Shown here: in pieces, positions 7,164-17,000 of the stretch
Numbering within the stretch: position 1 is the first letter of the stretch
How the letters are laid out: the number at the start of each line of letters is the position of its first letter
Origin: Avedoeria sp964651245
GTDB taxonomy: Bacteria; Chloroflexota; Anaerolineae; Epilineales; Epilineaceae
NCBI GenBank assembly: GCA_964651245.1
Contig: CAZYVI010000001.1
Coordinates: 350,187-414,186 of the forward strand
DNA: 64,000 nucleotides
Direction: 5' to 3'
Translations under genes and position numbers: made by a program
Notes under the pieces: generated by a model
The model's input: only the letters and a program-made list of their open reading frames with translations
Databases searched by the model: none
Told to the model about the DNA's origin: nothing

Positions 7164-8936
7164 ATGGGGATCGTTGCGCGCCCTGCCCGCCGCGTGCCGG
7201 CGGTGCTGGCGCTCGTCGCTGCCGCCGCGTTCGGGGTCGCCTGCGGCGGCGCCGAGCCGGCGCCGGCGGACGACGCCGTCGCCGAAGCCACCGCCGTTGC
7301 GCCGACCGAGGCGCCGCGCGAGGAGGTCGCCTGGTTCGAGGGCGACGTCGAGGCCGCGTTCGCCGCCGCCAAGGCCGAGGGCAAGCCGGTGTTCCTCTAC
7401 TGGGGCGCGGTGTGGTGCCCGCCGTGCTACTACCTCAAGGAGCGGGTCTTCCACCGGCCCGAGTTCGTGGCCAAGAGCAAGGAGTTCGTCTCGGTCTACC
7501 TCGACGGCGACACCGAGCGGGCCCAGATCTGGGGCGAGACGTTCGACGTCCAGGGCTACCCCACCGTCATCGTGTTCGACCCCGACGGCGCCGAGGTGAC
7601 GCGCCTGACGAGCGGGATCGACGCCGAGGCCTACGCCAGCGTCCTCGACACGGCCAAGGCCAAGCTCACGCCGATCGGCGACGTCCTGGCCGCGGTCGAG
7701 GCGGCCGGCCCGGCCGCGGCGGCGCCCGAGGACCTCGAGCTGCTGGCGTTCTACGCCTGGAGCCAGGACAGCCTGCTCCAGCTCGACAGCGAGACGAAGC
7801 AGGCGACGTTCAAGCGGCTCTGGCAGGAGACGTCGGCGTCGCTCCAACCCGCCCGCAGCCGCTTCCTCTGCCTCTGGCTCGAAGAGCTCCACCAGGCCCG
7901 CTCCGACGCCGAGGGCGCAGCCGAGGAGGGCGAGACGCCCGAGCTGCCCGGCCTGACCGCCGACGAGGCGACGGCCGTGTCGGCCGAGCTGGCCGCGCTG
8001 TTCGCCGACCCCGCCCAGCGCGCGGCGAACACGAACACGATCTACTACTGGTCCGAGGAGACCGCGACGCTGCTCCATCCCGAACCCGGCCCGGAGCGCG
8101 ACGCCTTCGCCGCCGCCTGGACCGCCGCCGCCCAGGCCATCGAGAACGACGAGGCGATGACGGTCGACGACCGGCTGACGTCGCTCTACCCGCAGATCGT
8201 CCTGGCGCGCCTCCAGGCGGCCAGCGCGCCGGCCGCCACGGCCGTCGTGACCGCCACCGGCGCCACCACCGCCACCGCCGCCGGCGAGGCCGCCGAGGGC
8301 GAGCCGACCGAGGTGCCGCTGCCGGCCGAGCTGGTGGCGCGCGTCGCAGACCGGGTGGCTTGGGCCACCGCGACCGTGACCGACAAGGACGAGATGCAGA
8401 CCGTCATGGGCACGATGGTCTGGGTCCTCCAGGAGACCGGCCAGGACGCAGCCGCCGAGCAGCTCCTGATCGACAAGCTCGACACGACGCTCGAGCCGTA
8501 CTACTACATGACGAACCTCGGCAAGATGGCCGAAGACCGGGACGACACCGCCGGCGCGCTGAAGTGGTACCGCCAGGCCTGGCAGACGGCCGAGGGGTCG
8601 ATGACGCGCTTCCGCTGGGGCCACAGCTACCTGCGGGCCCTGCTCCGCCTCACGCCCGACGACGAGGCCACGATCGAGGCCGACGCCACGGCGATCCTGA
8701 CCGAGCTCATGGCCAAGTCCGACGCCCTGGCGCTGGGCAACGGCGACCGGATGGCGACGCTGTCGACGGCGCTGCTGGGCTGGAACGAGGACGGCGCCCA
8801 CGACGCTGTCGTCGCGCGGCTGCGCGACCTCGTGGCCGCGAAGTGCGCCGACCTCGACGCCACCGGCGACGACTCGCAGCAGAGCCGCTGCCAGCGGTTC
8901 CTGGCGCCGCCGGACGAGGCGGGCAGCGAGGGGTAG
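7164..8936 (+). CDS. Lipoprotein with thioredoxin-fold domain
   Basis: A 590-residue predicted lipoprotein; the lipobox is FGVAC with C27 as lipidated residue. Residues ~55-165 form a thioredoxin-like domain with a WCPPC active site (C85, C88) and the cis-proline P133 in GYPTV, close to the DsbD-gamma/thioredoxin_7 pattern (FLYWGAVWCPPCYYLKERVF). The C-terminal two thirds are helical, TPR-like in places (GALKWYRQAWQTAEGSMTRF), and not assigned. Likely role: thiol-disulfide exchange on the outer face of the membrane. The start has a strong GAGGAGG 7 nt upstream and a good promoter. A perfect 42-bp palindrome ends the unit. Confidence 0.88.
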   Translation: MGIVARPARRVPAVLALVAAAAFGVACGGAEPAPADDAVAEATAVAPTEAPREEVAWFEGDVEAAFAAAKAEGKPVFLYWGAVWCPPCYYLKERVFHRPEFVAKSKEFVSVYLDGDTERAQIWGETFDVQGYPTVIVFDPDGAEVTRLTSGIDAEAYASVLDTAKAKLTPIGDVLAAVEAAGPAAAAPEDLELLAFYAWSQDSLLQLDSETKQATFKRLWQETSASLQPARSRFLCLWLEELHQARSDAEGAAEEGETPELPGLTADEATAVSAELAALFADPAQRAANTNTIYYWSEETATLLHPEPGPERDAFAAAWTAAAQAIENDEAMTVDDRLTSLYPQIVLARLQAASAPAATAVVTATGATTATAAGEAAEGEPTEVPLPAELVARVADRVAWATATVTDKDEMQTVMGTMVWVLQETGQDAAAEQLLIDKLDTTLEPYYYMTNLGKMAEDRDDTAGALKWYRQAWQTAEGSMTRFRWGHSYLRALLRLTPDDEATIEADATAILTELMAKSDALALGNGDRMATLSTALLGWNEDGAHDAVVARLRDLVAAKCADLDATGDDSQQSRCQRFLAPPDEAGSEG

Positions 8937-8964
8937 TCCGGGGCGACAGCGCGCAGCGCCAACA

Positions 8965-9006
8965 AGGCCGGCGGGCCGCGGGGACGTCCCCGCGGCCCGC
9001 CGGCCT
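8965..9006. terminator. Perfect 42-bp palindrome, bidirectional terminator
   Basis: Both arms of 21 bases match perfectly around the centre 8985/8986, starting AGGCCGGCGGGCC. It lies between the convergent lipoprotein and SPFH genes and should stop transcription from both sides. No long T tract. Confidence 0.75.
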
Positions 9007-9050
9007 CGTCGTTCGCCCACCCCGGCGGCGTCGCGCCGGGGGCGGTTCGG

Positions 9051-10064
9051 CTAGCGCCCGCCCGCGCCCGTCGTCGGCACGGCGCCGGCGGCGCCGGTCG
9101 CCGCGCCGACCGAAGCGGCGGCCGAGGTGCCGGCGGGCGTCCCGCTCGGCGCCGCGGCCAGCCGGGCGGCGGCGCCGCCGCCGGGGCCGTCGCCGTCCTG
9201 GGCGAAGAGCTCGCGGATGCCGCCGAGGGCGCCCAGGACGCCCGCCGCCTCGTAGGGGATGAACAGCTTCGAGGCGCGGCCGTCAGCCATCGCCTTGAGG
9301 GCGTCCATGTACTGCAGCGCGATGAGCTTCTCGTCGGGCTGGGCGGCGGCGATGGCGCCGTAGACGATCGTGATCGCGTTGGCCCGGCCGGCGGCCTCGG
9401 CCTCCAGCTTGTAGCGCTCGCCGTCGGCGACGATCTTGCGGCTCTCGGCCTCGCCCTCGGCCTTGAGGATCTGGGCCTGGCGCAGGCCCTCGGACTCCAG
9501 GATCTGGGCGCGCTTCTCGCGCTCGGCCTTCATCTGGCGGTGCATCGCCTGGGTGACGTCGGCCGGCGGGTCGATGCGCTTGATCTCGACGCGGACGATC
9601 CGGACGCCCCACTTGTCGGTGGCGTCGTCGAGGACCTCGCGCAGCTTGGCGTTGATCCGCTCGCGCGACGTGAGGCCTTCGTCGAGCTCCATCTCGCCGA
9701 TGACGTTGCGCAGGTTCGTCTGGGCCAGCTTCGTCGCCGCGCTGTAGAAGTCGGCGACGTTGTAGACCAGCTTCACCGGGTCCGTGGCCTCGAAGTAGAC
9801 GATCGCGTCGACGGTCACGACGACGTTGTCCTTCGTGATCACCTCCTGCGGCGGCACGTCGACCACCTGCTCGCGCATGTCCACCTTCAGCATCGAGTCG
9901 ATGAACGGGATGATGATCGTCAGGCCCGGCGGCGCGGTCCGCTGGTAGCGGCCGAGGCGCTGGATGACGCCCTTCTGGTAGGGCGAGATGATGCGCACGC
10001 CCATCAGGGCGACGACGAACACGAAGACGGCGATGACGAACAACAGGGCGATGAACCCATTCAC
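9051..10064 (-). CDS. SPFH/Band-7 membrane protein (paraslipin/QmcA-like)
   Basis: A 337-residue protein: an N-terminal membrane segment (about 3-24), a Band-7/SPFH domain (~25-200; SPYQKGVIQRLGRY, VPPQEVITKDNV, WGVRIVRVEIKRIDPP), a charged coiled coil (~180-230; AEREKRAQILESEG, KAEGEAESRKIVADG) and a disordered Ala/Gly tail. Such proteins form large ring scaffolds in membrane microdomains and often govern membrane-protein turnover. The start is GTG with an AAGGAAG site 8-10 nt upstream. It lies 81 nt downstream of an nfeD gene on the same strand, the classical NfeD-SPFH pairing. Confidence 0.93.
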   Translation of the reverse strand: MNGFIALLFVIAVFVFVVALMGVRIISPYQKGVIQRLGRYQRTAPPGLTIIIPFIDSMLKVDMREQVVDVPPQEVITKDNVVVTVDAIVYFEATDPVKLVYNVADFYSAATKLAQTNLRNVIGEMELDEGLTSRERINAKLREVLDDATDKWGVRIVRVEIKRIDPPADVTQAMHRQMKAEREKRAQILESEGLRQAQILKAEGEAESRKIVADGERYKLEAEAAGRANAITIVYGAIAAAQPDEKLIALQYMDALKAMADGRASKLFIPYEAAGVLGALGGIRELFAQDGDGPGGGAAARLAAAPSGTPAGTSAAASVGAATGAAGAVPTTGAGGR

Positions 10065-10145
10065 GGTGTCAGCTTCCTTTCGGTGGGTGGCGGCGAGGGT
10101 CGGAGCGGCGAGATGGAAGAGGTCGATGGCGCGACGGGTCGCGGG

Positions 10146-10604
10146 CTAGCGGTCGTCGGCCGCGGCCGGGCGGACCCGGAGGCGCGTGCCCGAGACGGAG
10201 ACGACCTCGACGACGGCGTCCTCGTCGATTGGCGCGCCGGTGGCGCTGTCGGCGCGCCACTCCTCGGCCTCGAAGCGGACGCGGCCGCGGCCCTCGGCCG
10301 GGTCGATGCGCTCGACGACGCGCGCCGTGCCGCCCACGGCCCGGTCGGCGCCGACGCCCGGATGCTGCGCCGGCGCGACGCGCTCGGCGAACGGCCGCGA
10401 GACGAAGATCGCGGCGATCGAGGTGACGACGAACGTTCCCAGCTGGGCGGCGGGCCCGAAGCCGAGCCAGGCCAGCGCGGCCGCCGCCGTGGCGCCGACG
10501 CCGAAGCAGGCCAGCACGAAGCCGGCGGTGAAGATCTCGGCGAGGAAGAACGCCACCGCCATGATCGTCCACACCCAGCGCACCAGATCCATGCCCGAGT
10601 CCAT
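10146..10604 (-). CDS. nfeD: NfeD-like membrane protein
   Basis: A 152-residue short-form NfeD. Two or three membrane segments (about 10-32 and 38-68) precede a C-terminal OB-fold domain (~80-148; GGTARVVERIDPAEGRGRVRFEAEEWRAD). NfeD proteins pair with SPFH/stomatin proteins, and one follows directly downstream. The start has AAGGAG 6 nt upstream. A palindromic GCGTATACGC about 55 nt upstream offers a TATACG -10-like box to both this gene and the divergent GNAT gene, without clear -35 boxes. Confidence 0.9.
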   Translation of the reverse strand: MDSGMDLVRWVWTIMAVAFFLAEIFTAGFVLACFGVGATAAAALAWLGFGPAAQLGTFVVTSIAAIFVSRPFAERVAPAQHPGVGADRAVGGTARVVERIDPAEGRGRVRFEAEEWRADSATGAPIDEDAVVEVVSVSGTRLRVRPAAADDR

Positions 10605-10812
10605 GTTGGCTCCTTGCGGTCGGCGGCGCGACGGGACAGGAGCCGCGCCGACCGGTGGCGTATACGCGGCACGGCGACCCGGGTTGCGGCCGGCCGGGAT
10701 GCCGTGCCCGCGGGCGGCGCGGGTGCGCGACGCGCCGTCACGATGGCCGGGCGGCCGGCGTCATCACCAGGGGCAGGGCTTGCCCGTCGCCACCACCCCC
10801 GAGGATCCCGTC

Positions 10813-11925
10813 ATGCACCCCCTCCCCGCCGACGTCCGGATCGCCCCCTGGGATCCCGCCACCGCCGACGGCGCCACCTGGGCGGCATACCACGCCTTCC
10901 GCCGCGCGCGCTACGCCGAGTCGCGCCCCGACGATCCCGTGCCGCCCGACGCCGACGCCGAGATCTGGCTGCGCCAGCCCGAAGTGGGCGGCGCCAGCCG
11001 GCGCTGGCTGGCGTGGCGCGACGGGGCGATCGTCGGCGCGATGGGCCTGGGCTGGGTGGCCGAGGGGCCGATGTTCGAATCGAACCGCCACTTGGTGGGC
11101 GGCAGCGGCGCGGTGCTGCGGCCGCACCGCCGCCAAGGCATCGGGCTGGCGCTGGCGCGGCGGGTGCTGGCCGAGCTCGAGGCGCAGGACCGCCGCACCT
11201 GGACCAGCCAGACGATCGAGGACGACGGACGGGCGTTCTTGGCCTGGCTCGGGGCCGTGCCCAAGATGGAGGCCTCCGAAAACCGCCTGGACCTGACGCG
11301 CGTCGACTGGGACATGGTCGACCGCTGGGCGGCGGAGGGGCCGTCGCGCTCGCCGTCCACCACGCTCGAGTTCTGGCCCGATCGCGTCCCGGTCGAGGCG
11401 TACGAGCGCTACGCCCCGGCGCTGTCGCAGCTGTTCGACACGATGCCGTTCGACGACCTCGATCACGGCCAGACGGTGTTCACGCCCGAGCTGCTGGCCG
11501 ACTACCAAGCGCGGATCGACCGGATGAACGGCCATTGGCACACGATGATCACCCGCGAGCCCGACGGCACGATCTCGGGCGTCACCGACGTGAGCTACAC
11601 GCCGGGCCAGCCCGATCGGATCATCCAGCAATTCACCGGCGTCCACCCCGACCACCGCGGCCGCGGGTTGGGCAAGTGGCTCAAGGCGGCCATGCTCCGC
11701 GCCGCCCACGCGCGCCATCCCGACGCCCGCTGGGTCATCACCGGCAACGCCAACTCGAACGACCCGATGCTGGCGATCAACCGGGCGCTGGGGTTCACGG
11801 CGCACCGCGGCGAGACGGTGTTCCAGCTGGATCGCGACGCGCTGCGGGCGCGGTTGGCCGAGGTGGACCGCGGCGCGCCCGACGCCGCGCCCGCCGCGCC
11901 CGGCTCGGGCGACGGCCGACCGTAA
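10813..11925 (+). CDS. Tandem GNAT acetyltransferase
   Basis: A 370-residue protein with two GCN5-related N-acetyltransferase domains. The first (~5-165) carries an acetyl-CoA pyrophosphate-loop motif RPHRRQGIGLAL. The second (~190-345) carries HPDHRGRGLGKWLKAAM and NPMLAINRALGF-like helices typical of the fold. Duplicated GNATs of this size occur in antibiotic and mycothiol-type acetyltransferases, but substrate cannot be inferred. The ATG at 10813 was chosen because the GNAT fold begins there (GAGG about 8 nt upstream); the longer open frame upstream runs antisense to nfeD and is rejected. Confidence 0.88.
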   Translation: MHPLPADVRIAPWDPATADGATWAAYHAFRRARYAESRPDDPVPPDADAEIWLRQPEVGGASRRWLAWRDGAIVGAMGLGWVAEGPMFESNRHLVGGSGAVLRPHRRQGIGLALARRVLAELEAQDRRTWTSQTIEDDGRAFLAWLGAVPKMEASENRLDLTRVDWDMVDRWAAEGPSRSPSTTLEFWPDRVPVEAYERYAPALSQLFDTMPFDDLDHGQTVFTPELLADYQARIDRMNGHWHTMITREPDGTISGVTDVSYTPGQPDRIIQQFTGVHPDHRGRGLGKWLKAAMLRAAHARHPDARWVITGNANSNDPMLAINRALGFTAHRGETVFQLDRDALRARLAEVDRGAPDAAPAAPGSGDGRP

Positions 11926-12000
11926 CGCCAGGCCGGCCGGCGGCGACTGGCCCGTCGGGCCGCAGCCCTGCGGCCCCACGCACGCTCCGCGGAAGATGCC

Positions 12001-13239
12001 ATGCCCATGCCCGCCGTCCGGCGCGACCGCCGGCTGTTCACGATCCTGGCGATCGTCTTCGTCAACATCGTCGGCGCCGGCATGGTGCTGCCGACCCTGC
12101 CGCTCTACGCCGAGCGCACGTTCGCGCTGTCGCCGGTGGCGAACACGCTGCTGGTGTCGAGCTTCTTCGCCGCGCAGTTCGTGGCCGCGCCGATCCTCGG
12201 CCGCTGGTCCGACCGGATCGGCCGGATGCCGGTGCTGCTCGTCAGCCAGCTCGGCACGGCGTTGAGCTTCGTCCTGCTGATGGTGGCGCGCTCGCCGGCG
12301 ATGCTCTTCGCCAGCCGGATCCTCGACGGCGTCACCGGCGGCAACATCACGGTGGCCCAGGCCTACGTGACCGACGTCACGCCGCGCGAGGGTCGCACCC
12401 AGGCCTTGGGGCTGATCTTCGCCGCCTTCGGCATGGGCTTCGTCATCGGTCCGGCCCTGGGCGGCGCGCTCAGCTCGGCGTTCGGCGCGCCGGCGGTGTT
12501 CGGCGTCGCCATCGGCGCCACGCTGCTCACCGCCGCGCTCACCCGCTGGACGCTGCGCGAGACGCTGACGCCCGAGGTGCGGGCCGCCCGCGCCGCGCAG
12601 CGCGCCGCCGACGGCCACCGCGCCCTGGGCGCGGCGGCGGTCGGGTCCAATCGCGCCCTGGTGCTCGTGCTCGGGGTCGCCGTGCTGGGACAGTTCGCCC
12701 TCGGCCTGCTGCAGTCGACGTTCGCCTTGTACGGCGACGACGTGCTCTTCGACGACCTGCCGGACCGCTACGTCGCGCTTGCCGTCGGCGCGCTGCTGGG
12801 CGTCGTCGGGCTGGCGCAAGTGGTTACGCAGCTGGTGGTGCTGCGGCCGGCGCTGCGGCGCTGGGGCGAGGCGCGGCTCGTGGTCGGCGCCAACGCGCTG
12901 CGGGCGATCGGGATGTTCCTCTACGCCGTGGCGCGCGGTCCGGCCCTGGCGCCGCTGGGCGCGCTGTTCTTCGCCATGGGCATGGGGCTGTCGATGCCGC
13001 CGCTGCAGACGCTGGCCACCCACGCCGTGGCCGACGGCGACCGCGGCGCCGTCCTGGGCTGGTTCCAGAGCGCCGCGAACCTCTCGATCGTCGCCAGCAC
13101 CGCCCTGGCCGGCGTGCTGTACAGCGTCGGCCCGCCGGTCCCGTACGTCGTCGGCGGCGTGCTGTCCGTGGCGGCGATCGGGCCGTCGCTGTGGTTGCTG
13201 CGGCTGCCCGACGGCGCCGCGCCCGTCGTGGCGCGCTGA
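12001..13239 (+). CDS. MFS transporter (TetA/drug-efflux-like)
   Basis: A 412-residue integral membrane protein with the hydrophobic pattern of 12 helices. The loop 2-3 signature GRWSDRIGRMPVLL is the motif A of major facilitator proteins, and GLIFAAFGMGFVIGPALGG matches the drug/proton antiporter motif C region. The likely role is proton-driven efflux of a small molecule; the substrate is not visible. A GGAAG site lies 6 nt upstream. The next gene starts 3 nt after the stop, so the two are probably translated together. Confidence 0.92.
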   Translation: MPMPAVRRDRRLFTILAIVFVNIVGAGMVLPTLPLYAERTFALSPVANTLLVSSFFAAQFVAAPILGRWSDRIGRMPVLLVSQLGTALSFVLLMVARSPAMLFASRILDGVTGGNITVAQAYVTDVTPREGRTQALGLIFAAFGMGFVIGPALGGALSSAFGAPAVFGVAIGATLLTAALTRWTLRETLTPEVRAARAAQRAADGHRALGAAAVGSNRALVLVLGVAVLGQFALGLLQSTFALYGDDVLFDDLPDRYVALAVGALLGVVGLAQVVTQLVVLRPALRRWGEARLVVGANALRAIGMFLYAVARGPALAPLGALFFAMGMGLSMPPLQTLATHAVADGDRGAVLGWFQSAANLSIVASTALAGVLYSVGPPVPYVVGGVLSVAAIGPSLWLLRLPDGAAPVVAR

Positions 13240-13242
13240 GCG

Positions 13243-13818
13243 GTGGGCGCGCGCCTCGTGCCCGGCGCCGCTGCGCCGGACGCTGCCGTGCTCGACCCCG
13301 ACGGCGCCGCCGTGGCGCTGGCCAGCCTCTGGCCGGCCGGCCCGACGGCGCTGCTGTTCATCCGCCACTTCGGCTGCCCGTACTGCCAGATCGCGCTGCG
13401 CGAGCTGGCCGCCGAGCGCGCCGGCCTCGAGGCGCTCGGCGCCCAGGTCGTCGCGGTGGCGATCGGCGAGCCGGTGCACGCGGCCACGTTCGGGCGGAAG
13501 CAGGCGCCGGGCGTGGCGCTGTACGTCAGCCCCGACACTGCGGCCCATCGCGCCTTCGGGCTGCGTCGCGGACTGCCGTGGGAGGTCGTCAACCCGCGCA
13601 CCGTGGCCCGCGGCACGCGGCTGGCCGCCCAGGGCATCCTGCCGCGCGTGCCGACGGGCGACCCGTTCCTGCTGCCCGGGACGTTCGTCGTCGACCGCGC
13701 CGGCCGCGTCGCCTACGCCCGCTACGCCGCCGACGTCAGCGACAACCCCGACTGGGCCGAGCTGCGCGCGGCCGTGGCGGCGGCCGTGTCGAGCGGCGGC
13801 GGCGCGACCGGTCGCTGA
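13243..13818 (+). CDS. Peroxiredoxin-like (AhpC/TSA, PRXL2/AAED1-type) protein
   Basis: A 191-residue thioredoxin-fold protein without a signal peptide. The redox motif CPYC (C45, C48) follows a hydrophobic strand (ALLFIRHFG). The central region (VALYVSPDTAAHRAFGLRRGLPWEVVNPR) and the DPFLLPGTFVVDRAGRVAYARYA strand match the AAED1/PRXL2 group of peroxiredoxin-like proteins rather than classical AhpC. Expected role: peroxide or thiol handling in the cytoplasm. GTG start 3 nt after the MFS stop, so translational coupling is likely. In some homologues the Cys positions are selenocysteine; here both are Cys codons. Confidence 0.87.
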   Translation: MGARLVPGAAAPDAAVLDPDGAAVALASLWPAGPTALLFIRHFGCPYCQIALRELAAERAGLEALGAQVVAVAIGEPVHAATFGRKQAPGVALYVSPDTAAHRAFGLRRGLPWEVVNPRTVARGTRLAAQGILPRVPTGDPFLLPGTFVVDRAGRVAYARYAADVSDNPDWAELRAAVAAAVSSGGGATGR

Positions 13819-14015
13819 CGGCGCGGCGCGGTCGGCGGGCGCGCCGGGCGGCCGCCGCGGCGGCGATCGCGCCGGCCCTGTCACACCCGCGCCGGCGGGC
13901 TTCGTTGTACCATCCGACGCCGCGGCGCCTGCGGGGCGCGCGCGACATACAGGGGACGGTCCCCGTCGCCGCGCGGCGGGCGGCCGGAGTGCAACGAACC
14001 ACGAGGAGGATGCGG

Positions 14016-17000
14016 ATGTCGGATATGGTGCGCCGCCTGCGGGCGGCTGTCGTTCCCTTGCTGGCGCTGGCGGCCCTGACCGCCGTGCCGCTGGCCGTGC
14101 TGCAGGCCGCCGGCCGCGGCCCGGCCCAGCCGGCGGATCCAGCGGCGCTGCCGCCGCCGGCCCATCCGTCGGCGGCGCTGGCGGAGCTGGCCGACCGGCC
14201 GGCCGAGGACAAGCTGACCGACGCCTTGGCCGAGACCGTGGCCGACGCCAAGGGCGAGGACGACCTCGTCGTCTACGTCCAGTCGGACCGCGCCGTCGAC
14301 TTCGCGCCCGTCAGCGACCGCGTTCACGCCTGGCAGATGCCGGCCGGCGAACACGCCGCGCTGGTCTGGCTGCCGCCGTCCAAGGTGGGCGCGCTGGCCA
14401 AGCTCGAGGGCGTCGCGCGCGTCTCGAACGCCGCCATCGGCAGCGAGTCGCCGATCGTCATGCCGCTGCCGGCGCCGGACGACGAGCTGGCGTGGCGCTA
14501 CGAGCCGCTCAGCCCCGAGGCGGGCGCGGCGCTCGCCGCCCAGGCGCAGGCGGCCCCGCCGTGGTCGCCGGTCGACGGCCAGACGGCGGCCGGCAAGGCC
14601 GATCGGGCGCCGAGCGCCAAGGGCGGCGCGCAGCCCAAGGGCTGGCACGACGTCTGGCGCGGCCACGGCGCGAAGGACGCCTGGGAGCAGGGCTTCACCG
14701 GCGCCGGCGTCAAGGTCGCCGTCCTCGACACGTCCGTCGATTTCGCCCATCCCGACCTCCAGGGCAGCTACGCGACGTACGAGAAGGGTCCCTACGCCGG
14801 CTGGCCGGAGATCTTCGACCCGACCGGCATGGTGATCTACGCCCAGGAGATGGCCTCGCCGCCGGCGCCGAACGCCCTGCCGCCGACGGCGGCCGGCAAC
14901 GGCGGCATCGTGCGGATGCGCAACGCCATCACCGTCACCGCCGGCACGGTCGGCGGGCGCGACGTGCTGACCGGCTGCATCTCGGCGCGGGCCACGGTGC
15001 GCGTCGACAACCGCAACGTCGTCCAGTTCCTGCCGCCCAACTGCGACTACATCGTGCCGGCGTCCAAGAGCAACCGGGTCCTGCACGGCCTCCACCCCGA
15101 CGCCAACATCCGCCAGGTGGGCGCCGAGCCCAACGCGGTGCCGCCGGTGCTGGCGCGCTGGCTCGACGTCATCCTCGTCGACGCCAACGAGCCGGGCGTC
15201 TACGACACGGTCTACGCCGACCTCGACTTCGACCGCGACTTCACCGACGAGAAGCCGATGACGAAGGCCGACCCGGTGGGCTGGCGCGACATCAACGGCA
15301 ACGGGATCGCCGACTTCTCGGCCGGGACGCTGTACTGGATCGCCGACGGCGTCGCCCCGCCGCCGGGCGCCTACCTGCTCGGGCTCGAGGACGAGATCCC
15401 GGCCGCTTACAGCTTCATCGGCATCCAGGCCGACACCGGCGGCCATGGCACGCTGTGCGCCTCGAACGTCGCCTCGCGCGGCCGGCTGGGCGTGCCCGAG
15501 GAGGTGACGCTCCGCTTCCGCGACCTGCCGGGCGACGGCAAGCCGATGCCGCTGAACCCGGGCATGGGCAAGGAGGCGCTCGTCGTCTCGGTCGGCGACA
15601 TCTACAGCGGCGGCAACCTCGGCTTCGACATCGGCTGGCGCTTCGGCGTGCTGGGCGCCGACCCCGACGACCCGAGCGACGACCCGCAGATCACGTCGAA
15701 CAGCTACGGCTTCAGCGCCAACGACGACGACGGCTGGGACGCGAACTCGCGGGCGATCGACTACTACGTCCGCACGTTCAACCGGACCTCGACCGGCCTC
15801 TACTCGGCCGGCAACGGCGGCCCGGGCTACGGCACGATCCCGGTGCCCAAGCCCTCGACCGGCATGGGCATCGCCGCCTCGACCCAGATGGGCTCGACCG
15901 GCTGGGACTCGATCCTCGACTCGACCCAGATCACGTTCGGCGACGTGACGCCGTGGTCGGACCGCGGCCCGACGGCCATCCTCGGCATCGGCCCGCACAT
16001 CGCCGCCGACGGCGCCTACGCCTCGGGCTCGAACCCGCTGAACGCCGTCACCGCCAACGCCGCCCAGCCCGAGTTCAAGCGCGACGGCGAGTATGCCAAC
16101 GCCACGTGGGGCGGCACGAGCCGCTCGTCGCCGGTGGCGGCGGGCCTCATGTCGCTCGTCTACCAGGCCTACAAGGCGAAGCACGGCACCTGGCCGACGT
16201 GGCAGGAGGCCCGCGCCATCGCCATGGCCGGCAGCCGCTTCAACGGCTACGACGCCTTCACGACCGGCGCCGGCGTCCTCGACGGCGGCGACGCGGTGCG
16301 GCTGGCGTCGGGCGCGTCGGGCGTCTACAGCATGCCCTCGGAGTGGACGTCGGGCGGCTACCGCGGCCAGCGCTACCCCGGGTTCGCCAGCATCCAGCAC
16401 CCGGGCACCACGAGCAAGCAGACCTTCACCCTGTCCAACGTCGACGACAAGCCCGTCGAGGTGGCGGTGTCGGGCCAGTGGCTGCGGCGCGTGGCCACCA
16501 AGGACCTGCCGTTCACGTCGAAGCCGGTCACCGACGAGGTCGGCTCGCCGACGTCGTTCAACGCCCCGCAGTACATGCTGCCGATCGAGCGCGAGTGGGT
16601 GCCCGAGGGCACCGACCTCATGGTGGTCCGCATGGCCTACCCGCTCGAGGACATGGACCTCCAGGCGCCCGACGGCGGCCCGTTCACGCCGGCCCAGCCC
16701 GCCAACTCCTACCTCTACGCCGACAACATCTGGCGGATGACCGTCTTCCAGCACACCGACCACAACGACAACCAGAAGCTCTGGAACGACGCCAACGGCA
16801 ACGGCATCGTCGACTTCCAGCTCACGACGTACTACACCCAGACGCTGGACGCCACCGACGGCGTCACGACGCGGCAGATCGACTACGCCACGGCCGAGAT
16901 CGAGCAGGGCGAGTACGAGCGGTTCGCCTACGCCAACAACGAGTCGAACAACCACATCGTGGCGGTCCACCACCCGCTCGAGCGCTGGGCCAGCGGCATG